Assembly (NCBI RefSeq): GCF_001427125.1
Contig: NZ_LMGK01000025.1
Span: forward strand, 551,601-615,600
Length of the DNA: 64,000 nucleotides
From: Pseudomonas sp. Root562
GTDB taxonomy: Bacteria > Pseudomonadota > Gammaproteobacteria > Pseudomonadales > Pseudomonadaceae
Direction: 5' to 3'
Positions 1-7,579 of this stretch are shown piece by piece (the first letter of the stretch is position 1; the number at the start of each line of letters is the position of its first letter). Position numbers and translations under genes: made by a program. The notes under the pieces are model-generated. The model was not told the DNA's origin. It made no database searches and saw nothing but the letters and a program-made list of their open reading frames with translations.

Positions 1-1303
1 AAGCGATGTCCGGCTCGCCCGGCAATGAACCGTCGTCCCGTTGCGCGATACTGCGGTTGCTGCGCGCCGAGGTAAACATCGAGAACCCGGGGGCGTCGCT
101 GTGGTGGCGGGTGATCAAGTTGCCGCCGCGGTCGTAGTCGAAACGCTGGCAGTAGTTGCGTCGTTGAGTGGGATCCAGTGGTGTAGGCAACAGCGCTGGC
201 AACGCAGGTCCATGGCTGGGCTGGCTGACTTCCCAGCCTCGGGCTTCGACCAGTTGATACAGAGTATCGTAACGGTAGCGACTGATCGGCTCGATACGCT
301 GACTGTTGAAATGGCTCACCGGCCGGGATCTGTCTTCCAGTTCGACAATATTGTTTCCCGCATCGTGGCGATAGTTCAGGTCCTGCAGCGGTTTTTGATT
401 GGCGATCCCCGCCACCAACCTGACCAACCGTCCATCATCGGCCGCGTACTCGACGTGAGTCACCACCCCGTTACCGGCGATTTCGCTTTCGACCTGATCC
501 TGGGCGTTGTAGCGGATGCCACTGACCAGACATTGCGCTGCACTCGCTTCGCCGGCCATTTGCAACCAGACCTCACTCAACTGGCCTGCCACGTCGTAAG
601 TAAAACTGCGAACGTTGCCCATCGCATCGACCTGTCGCTTGAGTTCACCTGCCGGATTGAAAGCCTGACGAGTGATGAACGATTGCGCTTCCAGATATTC
701 GTCCCGGGCATCAAGCTCCAACGGCCAGTCGGGGGGTTCCAGTTCAAGGAGCAAGCGTTGCTCTTCAATCAGCACTGCACCGGCAAGCCCGTAGCCCGCC
801 AACCGTTGTGTGCCTGCCGGATGGTCATGGCGAATCAACTGACCGCACTGGTTTTGCACGGCGTACCCGAGCTCTGCGCCGCCATAGCTCAAGCGTTCCA
901 CCACACGCGAATCGTCGCCGGCAGTTTGCTCAGTGACGCAAATCGGGCGTCGCTGATCATCAAACTCAGTGTGACGCTGACTGCCCCGTGCATCCCAGAA
1001 TGAACAGAGTGAACCACCCTGATCCAACAAGCTCAACTGCCAACCCGCATCGACGCTGTCCGCCAGCAATGGCCGACCGCTCAAACCATAGATCGTCGCC
1101 AGGTTCGGCTTTGGCGCCGCGTCCCACAAACGCGGGTCCCATGATTCAACCAAGCGCCCCGCTACATCGAAGCGTTGCCGGGTGATACGTGGATCGCTGA
1201 CTGGGCTGTCGGGATGACGGCAAAAACCCACGCTGCGGATTGCCAGCGTGCGCGGATCGATGACCGACAGGGTCGGCGTGGCGAAGTGGTGATGAGCGTT
1301 CAC
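1..1303 (-). CDS. TccC-type RHS toxin-complex protein (5' part, runs off the window)
   Basis: 434 codons are visible from a GTG at 1303, with AAGGA about 11 nt upstream; the gene continues past base 1. The N-terminus reads TPTLSVIDPR, then WDPRLWD, then a PLLADSVDAGW block, which is the recognisable start of the C component of insecticidal toxin complexes (TccC/SepC). YD-type repeats follow (for example YRYDTLYQLVEARGW and FDYDRGGNLITRHH). In known Tc toxins this RHS region forms a hollow shell that encapsulates a variable cytotoxic C-terminus; that effector part lies outside the window. No A or B component is visible here. A LuxR-type regulator lies 96 bp upstream on the same strand and may be co-transcribed. 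Confidence 0.85.
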   Translation of the reverse strand, partial: MNAHHHFATPTLSVIDPRTLAIRSVGFCRHPDSPVSDPRITRQRFDVAGRLVESWDPRLWDAAPKPNLATIYGLSGRPLLADSVDAGWQLSLLDQGGSLCSFWDARGSQRHTEFDDQRRPICVTEQTAGDDSRVVERLSYGGAELGYAVQNQCGQLIRHDHPAGTQRLAGYGLAGAVLIEEQRLLLELEPPDWPLELDARDEYLEAQSFITRQAFNPAGELKRQVDAMGNVRSFTYDVAGQLSEVWLQMAGEASAAQCLVSGIRYNAQDQVESEIAGNGVVTHVEYAADDGRLVRLVAGIANQKPLQDLNYRHDAGNNIVELEDRSRPVSHFNSQRIEPISRYRYDTLYQLVEARGWEVSQPSHGPALPALLPTPLDPTQRRNYCQRFDYDRGGNLITRHHSDAPGFSMFTSARSNRSIAQRDDGSLPGEPDIA

Positions 1304-1398
1304 GGCATCGAAAGTCCTTCGCACTGGTCGAGGAAAGACTGAGCCTTTTTTGATTAGATCGATACTGTAAAAAGTAACAGGTAAGCGCGTGTAAATCG

Positions 1399-2172
1399 CT
1401 ATCGCGGATTTAGCACCAAAGCGAACAACTCCCCATGCCCGTTCACATTGAGCTTGTGATAAAGGTTGCGCCGATGCACCTTCACTGTCTCGGGTGAAAT
1501 GCCCATCTGCTGGGCGATGGCCTTGCTGGAGAAGCCCTGGAGGATCAGCCGCGCGGTTTCGATCTCGCGCACTGACAGGCGCGCATCGAAGCGATCGAGC
1601 AGCGTTGCCAGATCTCCGGCCACGGCCTCGGCGACTGGTCCTTCCGGCGGCAGCAATCGCAGGTGTCGGCGCATGGCGGCCAGCACCCAGTCGCGCACGC
1701 ACAACAGACGGCCCTGCTCTTCGAGGCTGAAGCGTGTCGAGCGCCCGAGAGAAAGGCCCAGCACCGCGCCATCGACGTTGACCATGAACTGCAACTCGTC
1801 GCCGCCGACCACCGAGCGGAAGTAGCTCAAGTAATACTCGCTGTGTTGGAACTGGTCCGGGGCCACCGATTCGAGGCTGTGCAAGCCGTCGGCAATGCCG
1901 GCACAGGCCGCTTGATAGAACGGGTCGAGCAAGTACATGCCGGCGCTGTAATCTGCCAGGTCTTCGTGCTCCTCGCCGCTGCCTTTGGCGTCGAAATCAA
2001 TGAGCAGGCGCGGTACCCGACCCGGCCTCATCACCGCGACCAGGGCGTTGTCCAGCGGCACCAGCAGGCGCAGGGTGTCGACCAGCGCACGCCAGAACCC
2101 TTCCTCGCCCAACGTGGCAAACACGCGCGCCAGCCCTTGGTGCAGCGGCAACTCTTTCAACAACGCGTCCAC
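1399..2172 (-). CDS. LuxR-family transcriptional regulator
   Basis: 257 residues from a GTG start at 2172, with a purine-rich GGGGTAGGG just upstream. The last 60 residues form a LuxR/FixJ helix-turn-helix (LSVREIETARLILQGFSSKA, then IAQQMGISPETVKVHRRNLY). The N-terminal 190 residues do not look like an AHL-binding domain or a receiver domain, so the ligand is unknown. It is divergent from the binding protein/peptidase pair at 2283-4564, and an imperfect palindrome lies between the two starts. It is also upstream of, and in line with, the toxin gene at 1303. Either neighbour could be its target; the divergent operon is the more usual arrangement. Confidence 0.85.
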   Translation of the reverse strand: MDALLKELPLHQGLARVFATLGEEGFWRALVDTLRLLVPLDNALVAVMRPGRVPRLLIDFDAKGSGEEHEDLADYSAGMYLLDPFYQAACAGIADGLHSLESVAPDQFQHSEYYLSYFRSVVGGDELQFMVNVDGAVLGLSLGRSTRFSLEEQGRLLCVRDWVLAAMRRHLRLLPPEGPVAEAVAGDLATLLDRFDARLSVREIETARLILQGFSSKAIAQQMGISPETVKVHRRNLYHKLNVNGHGELFALVLNPR

Positions 2173-2188
2173 GCCCTACCCCTTTCGA

Positions 2189-2213
2189 GTAACCCATGAT
2201 GGGAATGGGTAAC
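2189..2213. promoter_or_regulatory. Imperfect palindrome between divergent genes, candidate operator
   Basis: GTAACCCAT and ATGGGTAAC are separated by 7 bases; 8 of 9 positions are complementary. It lies 17 bp upstream of the luxR-type GTG and about 70 bp upstream of the binding-protein ATG. Assignment as the site of the adjacent LuxR-type protein is inference from position only. Confidence 0.35.
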
Positions 2214-2282
2214 GGCCAGCCCCGTCGATACCCTGCAAGCTCCTGAACATCACCGGCCGCAGCAGGCCAGGAGTGCCGCATC

Positions 2283-3386
2283 ATGAGTGGTCATCGCTCG
2301 TATTTCAATCTGGGGTTTGGCGCCTGTCTGGCGGTTTCGCTGTCGGCGGTGGCGGCCGAGGCCCCAACCGTTCACGTCTACAACTGGTATGACTACATCG
2401 GCCCGAACACCCTGCATGACTTCAAGCGTGACACCGGTATCCAGCCCGTCTACGACACCTTCGACAGCGCCGAAGTGCTCGAAGGCAAACTGTTGACCAG
2501 CCGCAGTGGCTACGACGTGGTGGTGGCCAGCAACTTCAGCCTGCCAACGCTGATCAAGGCCGGTGCCCTGGCGCCGCTGCCCCGCGCTGATATGCCTGAT
2601 TTCAAGAACATGGACAGCGACCTGCTGGCGAAACTGGCCCACAACGATCCGGGTAACCAGTACGCCGTGCCGTATCTGTGGGGCACCAACGGCATCGGCT
2701 ACAACATCGACAAAGTGCGGGCGGTACTTGGCGACAAAGCGCCGGTGGATTCCTGGGACCTGGTGTTCAAGGAAGAAAACCTGGCCAAACTCGGCGAATG
2801 CGGCGTGGCGATGCTCGACTCGCCGTCGGAAATGCTCCCGGTCGCCCTGCACTACCTTGGCCTGCCGCCCAACAGCACCAACCCCGAGGATTACAAGAAG
2901 GCCGAAGCGTTGCTGCTCAAACTGCGCCCGCATATCGCCTACTTCAATTCGTCGAAATTCATCAGTGATCTGTCCAACGGCAACATCTGTGTTGCGGTCG
3001 GTTGGTCCGGCGCGATGCTGGAAGCCAAGGCGACCGCCGAGCAAGCCGGCAACGGCGTGAAGATCGCCTACAGCTTGCCCAAGGAAGGCGCGCCGGTGTG
3101 GTTCGACACGCTGGTGTTGCTCAAGGACGCGCCGCATCCACAACAAGGGTTGGCTTTCATCGATTACCTGATACGCGCCGAGGTCATCGCCCCGGTCAGC
3201 AATCACCTCAACTACCCCAATGGCAACCGCAATGCCACGGCGCTGGTGGCTGAGGCGACCCGCAACAACCCTGCGGTCTACCCGTCAGCCGCAGCCCTGG
3301 CCACTTTGTTCACTCTGCAACCTTTGCCGCCGGCTACCGAACGGGTACGGACGCGGATCTGGAGCAAGGTCAAGAACGGTCAATAA
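2283..3386 (+). CDS. Polyamine-type ABC transporter periplasmic binding protein (PotF/SpuD-like)
   Basis: 367 residues with a Sec signal peptide (cleavage near residue 24, after SAVAA). The mature start VHVYNWYDYIGPNTLHDF is the hallmark of the spermidine/putrescine binding-protein family; VYDTFDSAEVLEGKLL and YAVPYLWGTNGIGYN are further family blocks. Normal length for the family (about 365). It would capture a polyamine or amine in the periplasm. No permease or ATPase gene is adjacent, so it must borrow a transporter from elsewhere. The next gene, a P1 peptidase, starts 35 bp downstream and is probably in the same operon, which suggests that the ligand could be an amide or peptide conjugate of an amine (inference). 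Confidence 0.9.
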   Translation: MSGHRSYFNLGFGACLAVSLSAVAAEAPTVHVYNWYDYIGPNTLHDFKRDTGIQPVYDTFDSAEVLEGKLLTSRSGYDVVVASNFSLPTLIKAGALAPLPRADMPDFKNMDSDLLAKLAHNDPGNQYAVPYLWGTNGIGYNIDKVRAVLGDKAPVDSWDLVFKEENLAKLGECGVAMLDSPSEMLPVALHYLGLPPNSTNPEDYKKAEALLLKLRPHIAYFNSSKFISDLSNGNICVAVGWSGAMLEAKATAEQAGNGVKIAYSLPKEGAPVWFDTLVLLKDAPHPQQGLAFIDYLIRAEVIAPVSNHLNYPNGNRNATALVAEATRNNPAVYPSAAALATLFTLQPLPPATERVRTRIWSKVKNGQ

Positions 3387-3421
3387 CCCACGCCCCACCT
3401 TTCCACCCGCGACTTCTGAAG

Positions 3422-4564
3422 ATGAGAAAACCGATGAAACCACGTGCCCGCGACCTGAACATTCGATTCGGCCAACTGCAACCCGGCCCGCTCAACGCCA
3501 TTACCGACGTGCCCGGTGTACGGGTCGGCCACAGCAATGTGCGAGGACGCACCGCCAAGGGTCGCGACATCCTCACCGGGGTAACCGTGATTGAACCGCG
3601 TGCCGGTTCCACCAGCCAGCAACCGTGTTTCGCCGGGGTCCATGTGCTCAATGGCAATGGCGACGCCACGGGGCTTGAATGGATCCGCGAGGCCGGTTTG
3701 CTGACCAGCCCGATCGCCTTCACCAACACCCATAGCCTGGGCGTGGTGCGCGATGCGCTGATCGCCGTGGACCGTGAGCAGCAACCGGACGACGGCAGGC
3801 TCTACTGGAACATGCCGGTGGTGCTGGAAACCTATGACGGTTTGCTCAACGACATCAACGGCTTTCACGTGAAACCCGAGCACGTCGCCGAAGCCGTGCG
3901 CAGTGCCAAGAGCGGCCCTGTGACAGAAGGCAATGTCGGCGGTGGCAGCGGCATGATCTGCCACGAATTCAAGGGGGGCATCGGCACCGCCTCGCGGCGC
4001 CTGAGCGATGCCCAGGGTGGCTGGACGGTGGGTGCCATCGTGCAGGCCAACCACGGCATCCGGCAGGAATTGCGCGTCGATGGCTACCCGGTCGGGCGCT
4101 ACATGGATCAGGTCGACTCGCCGTTTCTCAAGGCCGCGTTGCCGCATCCGGGCATGGGTTCTATCGTCGTCTGCCTGGCCACCGATGCGCCGTTGCTGCC
4201 GCACCAGTGCACTCGGCTGGCGCAGCGTGCCAGCCTCGGCCTTGCCCGCACCGGCGGCGGCAATGAAGACCACAGTGGCGACATCTTCATCGCCTTCGCC
4301 ACCGGCAACCAGCACGTGCCCCCGGCGGCGTACGAGCGTAAAAAAGCCGCCACCACTGATGGTCTGTGCATGGTCAACAACGACCACATCAGCGAGCTGT
4401 TCCTGGCCGCGACCGAAGCCGTGGAAGAAGCCATCATCAATGCCGTACTGGCCGCCGAAACCGCCGAAGGCAATGGTCACGCGGTGCCGGGGCTGGATGC
4501 CGAAACGTTGCTGCAAGCACTGCGTCGGGCCGGGTGGCCGGGGGACGCGACTAGTGGTACTTGA
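3422..4564 (+). CDS. P1 family (S58) aminopeptidase, DmpA/BapA-like
   Basis: 380 residues (or 376 from the second ATG at 3434). The family makes an inactive precursor that cuts itself between a Gly and a Ser or Thr; the new N-terminal residue becomes the nucleophile. Here the scissile pair is visible as HPGMG-SIVVCLATDAPLL (Gly246/Ser247). Upstream GNVGGGSGMICHEFKGGIGT and downstream RTGGGNEDHSGDIFIAF are the other conserved blocks. DmpA and BapA release N-terminal D- or beta-amino acids from amides and short peptides. No signal peptide, so it is likely cytoplasmic. It follows the polyamine-type binding protein and ends before a terminator-like stem at 4716. Confidence 0.9.
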   Translation: MRKPMKPRARDLNIRFGQLQPGPLNAITDVPGVRVGHSNVRGRTAKGRDILTGVTVIEPRAGSTSQQPCFAGVHVLNGNGDATGLEWIREAGLLTSPIAFTNTHSLGVVRDALIAVDREQQPDDGRLYWNMPVVLETYDGLLNDINGFHVKPEHVAEAVRSAKSGPVTEGNVGGGSGMICHEFKGGIGTASRRLSDAQGGWTVGAIVQANHGIRQELRVDGYPVGRYMDQVDSPFLKAALPHPGMGSIVVCLATDAPLLPHQCTRLAQRASLGLARTGGGNEDHSGDIFIAFATGNQHVPPAAYERKKAATTDGLCMVNNDHISELFLAATEAVEEAIINAVLAAETAEGNGHAVPGLDAETLLQALRRAGWPGDATSGT

Positions 4565-4590
4565 GTGAAACACTTGGTCTTTCTAGGATG

Positions 4591-4740
4591 AACTTACGCA
4601 GCCGCTTGTTTGCTCAACAAGCCGTTGCGTAAGCGGTGAGTGCACTGAACCCCTACAAGCTCACTGCTTGCTTCATGCGCATCTTGAGCCTCAATGGCTC
4701 TACTTCCTCCCCATCAAAGAGCTTTGAGGCTCTTTTTTTA
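4591..4740 (+). ncRNA. Candidate structured small RNA ending in an intrinsic terminator
   Basis: Between the peptidase stop and the REP cluster lie, in order on the + strand: an 18-bp hairpin with one G-U and one C-C mismatch (arms 4593-4610 and 4616-4633); a 10-bp helix (4631-4640 with 4660-4669); a small GAGCC/GGCTC hairpin (4686-4700); an unpaired CTTCCTCCCC stretch that resembles an anti-Shine-Dalgarno sequence; and an AAAGAGC/GCTCTTT stem with a T-run (4716-4739). GAGCCTCAA (4686-4694) can also pair with TTGAGGCTC (4724-4732) as a longer terminator stem. No ORF explains the sequence. It could be only the operon's 3' untranslated region. Confidence 0.4.
4716..4740 (+). terminator. Rho-independent terminator
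   Basis: AAAGAGC and GCTCTTT form a 7-bp stem around a 6-base loop and run into seven or more T residues. It would end transcription from the binding protein/peptidase operon or from the candidate small RNA. Confidence 0.65.
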
Positions 4741-4764
4741 CCTCCAGAATCACCACTTTACCCT

Positions 4765-4853
4765 GTGGGAGCTGGCTTGCCAGCGATGGCGGTGAGTCAG
4801 TCAATGAATGTGTCGGCCGATACTCAGTCATCGCTGGCAAGCCAGCTCCCACT
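4765..4853. repeat. REPIN (two inverted REP sequences)
   Basis: GTGGGAGCTGGCTTGCCAGC at the left and its inverse, GCTGGCAAGCCAGCTCCCAC, at the right bracket about 45 bases. This is the usual Pseudomonas REP doublet. It lies between the peptidase operon and the GNAT gene. Confidence 0.85.
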
Positions 4854-4896
4854 GTGGATCCCGGTGTGATCGGGATTTTTGACCAATAAAGATCCC

Positions 4897-4966
4897 CTGT
4901 AGGAGCAAAGCTTGCTCGCGATGGCGATCTCAAGGACGCCATCGCCGGCAAGCCGTGCTCCTACAG
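4897..4966. repeat. REPIN of a second REP type
   Basis: CTGTAGGAGCAAAGCTTGCT opens and GGCAAGCCGTGCTCCTACAG closes the element; GCGATGGC and GCCATCGC lie inside. The arms differ from those of the element 40 bp to the left, so the cluster mixes REP subtypes. Confidence 0.8.
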
Positions 4967-5006
4967 GTGTTGGAGTGCAACTGGCAGAGATTGGTCGGCC
5001 GTCAGG

Positions 5007-5037
5007 ACGCCATCGCTGGCAAGCCAGCTCCCACAGA
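5007..5037. repeat. Single REP sequence
   Basis: CGCCATCGCTGGCAAGCCAG followed by CTCCCACAG matches the right arm of the element at 4765-4853, but no left partner is present. Confidence 0.75.
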
Positions 5038-5064
5038 GTGCTATGTCATGCCTGGAGAGCTCGA

Positions 5065-5787
5065 TCAGACCAGGCGAAGCCGTGGACCGCTGGCAGGCAC
5101 TGCGTCGTCGCCCAACCGCTCACGCACGAACGCATTGGCCTTGAACGTCAGCTGATCCAGATGCCGGTCGCGCTGTTTTTCCGCATCGACCATCGCCCGC
5201 TTGCCGTGTTTTTGCAGCAAATACGTATGAATCTGCCGCACCTCCAGCGAGCTGTAGATCGGTGCCACATCCAGCAGCGCCATCAAGCCGTCGCTGCCAT
5301 GGTCACGGGTGTTCATCAGTACCTGGGTCGCGCGCACGCCTATCACCTGAAAACCCATCGCTTCGAAGTACGGCACCTTGGCCACCGCGCAGGTCAGTTC
5401 GGCGTGCGGATAACGGCCGACCATTTCCCGCAGCATCCGGCGCGCAATGCCCTGGCGCCGATGTTCGGCCTGGACCGCCATGTACGCCACGCTGCAGGCG
5501 TCGGGATCATCCTTGACCGGCAAGTACAGCAAGAAGCCGATGACTTGGTCTGGATCGTCAAGATCGGTGGCGACGATCAACTCCACATCAATGCCCTTCG
5601 CGCCGTTCAACGCTTCCAGATACAGGTGCACCTCGTAGCCGATCGCGTACTGATAGACGTTGTACAGCAGGTTGCTCGGCGGTATCGCGACCATGCTGAT
5701 GTCGGTCAGGTTGTCGACCACCATCTGCAGGATTTGGCTGTTGATGTGCTCGGGGCACGACGTTTTGAAGTGCGTGATCTGGGGCAT
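5065..5787 (-). CDS. GNAT family N-acetyltransferase
   Basis: 240 residues. The acetyl-CoA loop is VQAEHRRQGIARRMLREM (residues 105-122), carrying the RxxGxA core, followed by a beta strand and CAVAKVPYFEAMGFQ, typical of the C-terminal half of the GNAT fold. The last 75 residues form an extra charged alpha-helical tail (LLQKHGKRAMVDAEKQRDRH) that is not part of the core fold. Substrate unknown. It stands alone: a REP cluster is on one side, and the divergent aldehyde oxidoreductase operon starts 215 bp upstream. Confidence 0.85.
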   Translation of the reverse strand: MPQITHFKTSCPEHINSQILQMVVDNLTDISMVAIPPSNLLYNVYQYAIGYEVHLYLEALNGAKGIDVELIVATDLDDPDQVIGFLLYLPVKDDPDACSVAYMAVQAEHRRQGIARRMLREMVGRYPHAELTCAVAKVPYFEAMGFQVIGVRATQVLMNTRDHGSDGLMALLDVAPIYSSLEVRQIHTYLLQKHGKRAMVDAEKQRDRHLDQLTFKANAFVRERLGDDAVPASGPRLRLV

Positions 5788-5960
5788 TGCGGGGGGTGGC
5801 TCCGGGGCGGTGTGCAGCGTTCGATGCGGGTGGACATCTTAACCCGTTCCGCGCCATTTCTGGATTCATGAACTAAGCGCATGAGTCTATAGCCGAAAAC
5901 CGCATAAACCTTTTCCTGAATCCGATGGTCACTCTTGTTGATGTGAACTGCAAAAGTACC

Positions 5961-5972
5961 GCAGTGCACTGC
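5961..5972. promoter_or_regulatory. Perfect 12-bp palindrome upstream of the oxidoreductase operon
   Basis: GCAGTGCACTGC lies 31 bp upstream of the first ATG of the operon, within the likely promoter. It could be an operator; no regulator gene is adjacent, so the factor is unknown. Confidence 0.3.
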
Positions 5973-6002
5973 ACTCGCAAATTACGCAAAGGAATAGACC
6001 TG

Positions 6003-6626
6003 ATGACGATTTCCCGACGTACATTTCTGATTGTGGGTGCAGTGACGGCGGCGAGCGTGGCACTGCCGCCGTTCATTTCTGCGCAGGCATCCGCCGCCAA
6101 TGCCGCGCGGCCGGTCAAAGCCTCCGTGAAGTTCTGGGTCAATGACCAACAACGCAACCTCGACCTGGACACCCGTACGACCCTGCTCGATGCCCTGCGG
6201 GAAAACCTGCATCTGACCGGCAGCAAAAAAGGCTGCGACCACGGCCAATGTGGCGCCTGCACGGTGATCGCCGATGGCCGGCGGATCAATTCGTGCCTGA
6301 CATTGGCTGTCATGCACGAAGGCTCGAAGATCACCACCATCGAAGGCCTCGGCACGCCGCAAAAGCTGCACCCCATGCAAGCCGCGTTCATCAAGCACGA
6401 CGGCTACCAATGCGGATACTGCACGCCGGGGCAGATCTGTTCCGCCGTCGCGGTGCTGGGAGAAATTCGTGACGGCATTCCCAGTCACGCCAGCCCCAGC
6501 CTCACCAAACCACCCCAGCTGATCGCCAGTGAAATCCAGGAACGCATGAGCGGCAACATCTGTCGCTGCGGGGCGTACTCCAACATCATCGAGGCGATCA
6601 CGGAAGTCGCGGAGGCCAGCGCATGA
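6003..6626 (+). CDS. paoA: Aldehyde oxidoreductase 2Fe-2S subunit, exported by Tat
   Basis: 207 residues from the ATG at 6003, chosen because AAAGGAA lies 8 nt upstream and because the protein then begins MTISRRTFLIVGA, a twin-arginine signal. The plant-type 2Fe-2S motif (GCDHGQCGAC, then a Cys after RRINS) and the second cluster (CGYCTPGQ, later GNICRCGAY) are complete. Together with the next two genes this matches E. coli PaoA/YagT, the small subunit of a periplasmic enzyme that oxidises aromatic and other aldehydes to acids. Its stop overlaps the next ATG (ATGA). The whole complex is probably carried through Tat by this subunit's signal. Confidence 0.9.
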   Translation: MTISRRTFLIVGAVTAASVALPPFISAQASAANAARPVKASVKFWVNDQQRNLDLDTRTTLLDALRENLHLTGSKKGCDHGQCGACTVIADGRRINSCLTLAVMHEGSKITTIEGLGTPQKLHPMQAAFIKHDGYQCGYCTPGQICSAVAVLGEIRDGIPSHASPSLTKPPQLIASEIQERMSGNICRCGAYSNIIEAITEVAEASA

Positions 6627-7579
6627 GACCCTTTACCTACTTGCGCGCCAAATCCCCGGCTCAAGCGGCATTGCTGGCAGCCCAGGTCAGTAACGCGCGG
6701 TTCATCGCCGGTGGCACCAATCTGCTGGATCTGATGAAACTGGACATCGAAACCCCCACGCATCTGATCGATGTCAACGATGTCGGCCTCGACCGCATCG
6801 AAGTCACGGCAGAGGGTGGCTTGCGCATCGGAGCACTGGTGAGGAACACCGATCTCGCCGCCCATCCGCGGGTGCGCGAAGATTACGGCTTGCTTGCCCG
6901 CGCCCTGCTCGCCGGCGCTTCGGGGCAACTGCGCAATGTCGCCACCACTGGCGGCAACCTGTTGCAACGCACACGCTGTCCGTACTTCTACGACACGCAT
7001 CAGGCCTGCAACAAGCGCCAGCCCGGCAGCGGCTGCGCGGCCATCGACGGCTTCAGCCGGCAACTGGGCATCATTGGTGTCAGCAAGGCCTGCATCGCCA
7101 CCCATCCCAGCGACATGGCCGTGGCCATGCGCGCGCTCGATGCCGAGGTCGAGACGGTGAGACCCGACGGCACTATCCGCGTCATTCCCCTGGCCGATTT
7201 GCATCGATTGCCCGGCACCACACCGAACATCGAAACCACGCTGATGGCCAATGAATTGATCACCGCTGTCACCCTGCCAGCGCCGATCGGCGGCACCCAC
7301 ATTTATCACAAGGTAAGGGACCGGTCGTCCTACGCGTTTGCGCTCGTTTCTGTTGGCGCGATCATCCAGAGCAACGGCAGCGGACGCGTCGCCCTGGGTG
7401 GCGTGGCGCACAAGCCGTGGCGTGTCGAGAGCGCGGAGTCGGTCATGCCCCAAGGCGCGAAAGCATTCACCGAAAAGCTGCTCGCCGGCGCCACACCCAC
7501 CCACGAAAACGCCTTCAAGCTGACCCTGGTCGAGCGCACGCTCGCTGCGGTGATGGCCCAAGCGAAGGAGCACGCATGA
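6623..7579 (+). CDS. paoB: Aldehyde oxidoreductase FAD subunit
   Basis: 318 residues, the length of E. coli PaoB/YagS. The FAD-binding pyrophosphate loop FIAGGTNLLDLMK is near residues 30-42 and RNVATTGGNLLQRTRC near 112-127. The latter leads into a Cys-rich insertion (TRCPYFYDTHQACNKRQPGS, then GC), which in PaoB holds an additional 4Fe-4S cluster not found in ordinary xanthine-oxidase FAD subunits. It has no signal peptide and is expected to leave the cell by hitchhiking with the small subunit. It overlaps its neighbours by ATGA at both ends. Confidence 0.9.
   Translation: MRPFTYLRAKSPAQAALLAAQVSNARFIAGGTNLLDLMKLDIETPTHLIDVNDVGLDRIEVTAEGGLRIGALVRNTDLAAHPRVREDYGLLARALLAGASGQLRNVATTGGNLLQRTRCPYFYDTHQACNKRQPGSGCAAIDGFSRQLGIIGVSKACIATHPSDMAVAMRALDAEVETVRPDGTIRVIPLADLHRLPGTTPNIETTLMANELITAVTLPAPIGGTHIYHKVRDRSSYAFALVSVGAIIQSNGSGRVALGGVAHKPWRVESAESVMPQGAKAFTEKLLAGATPTHENAFKLTLVERTLAAVMAQAKEHA

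Noticed and set aside
41..1003. 320-codon open frame on the + strand
   Set aside because: It is the antisense of the TccC/RHS gene, whose minus-strand product shows family motifs throughout; the + frame has none.
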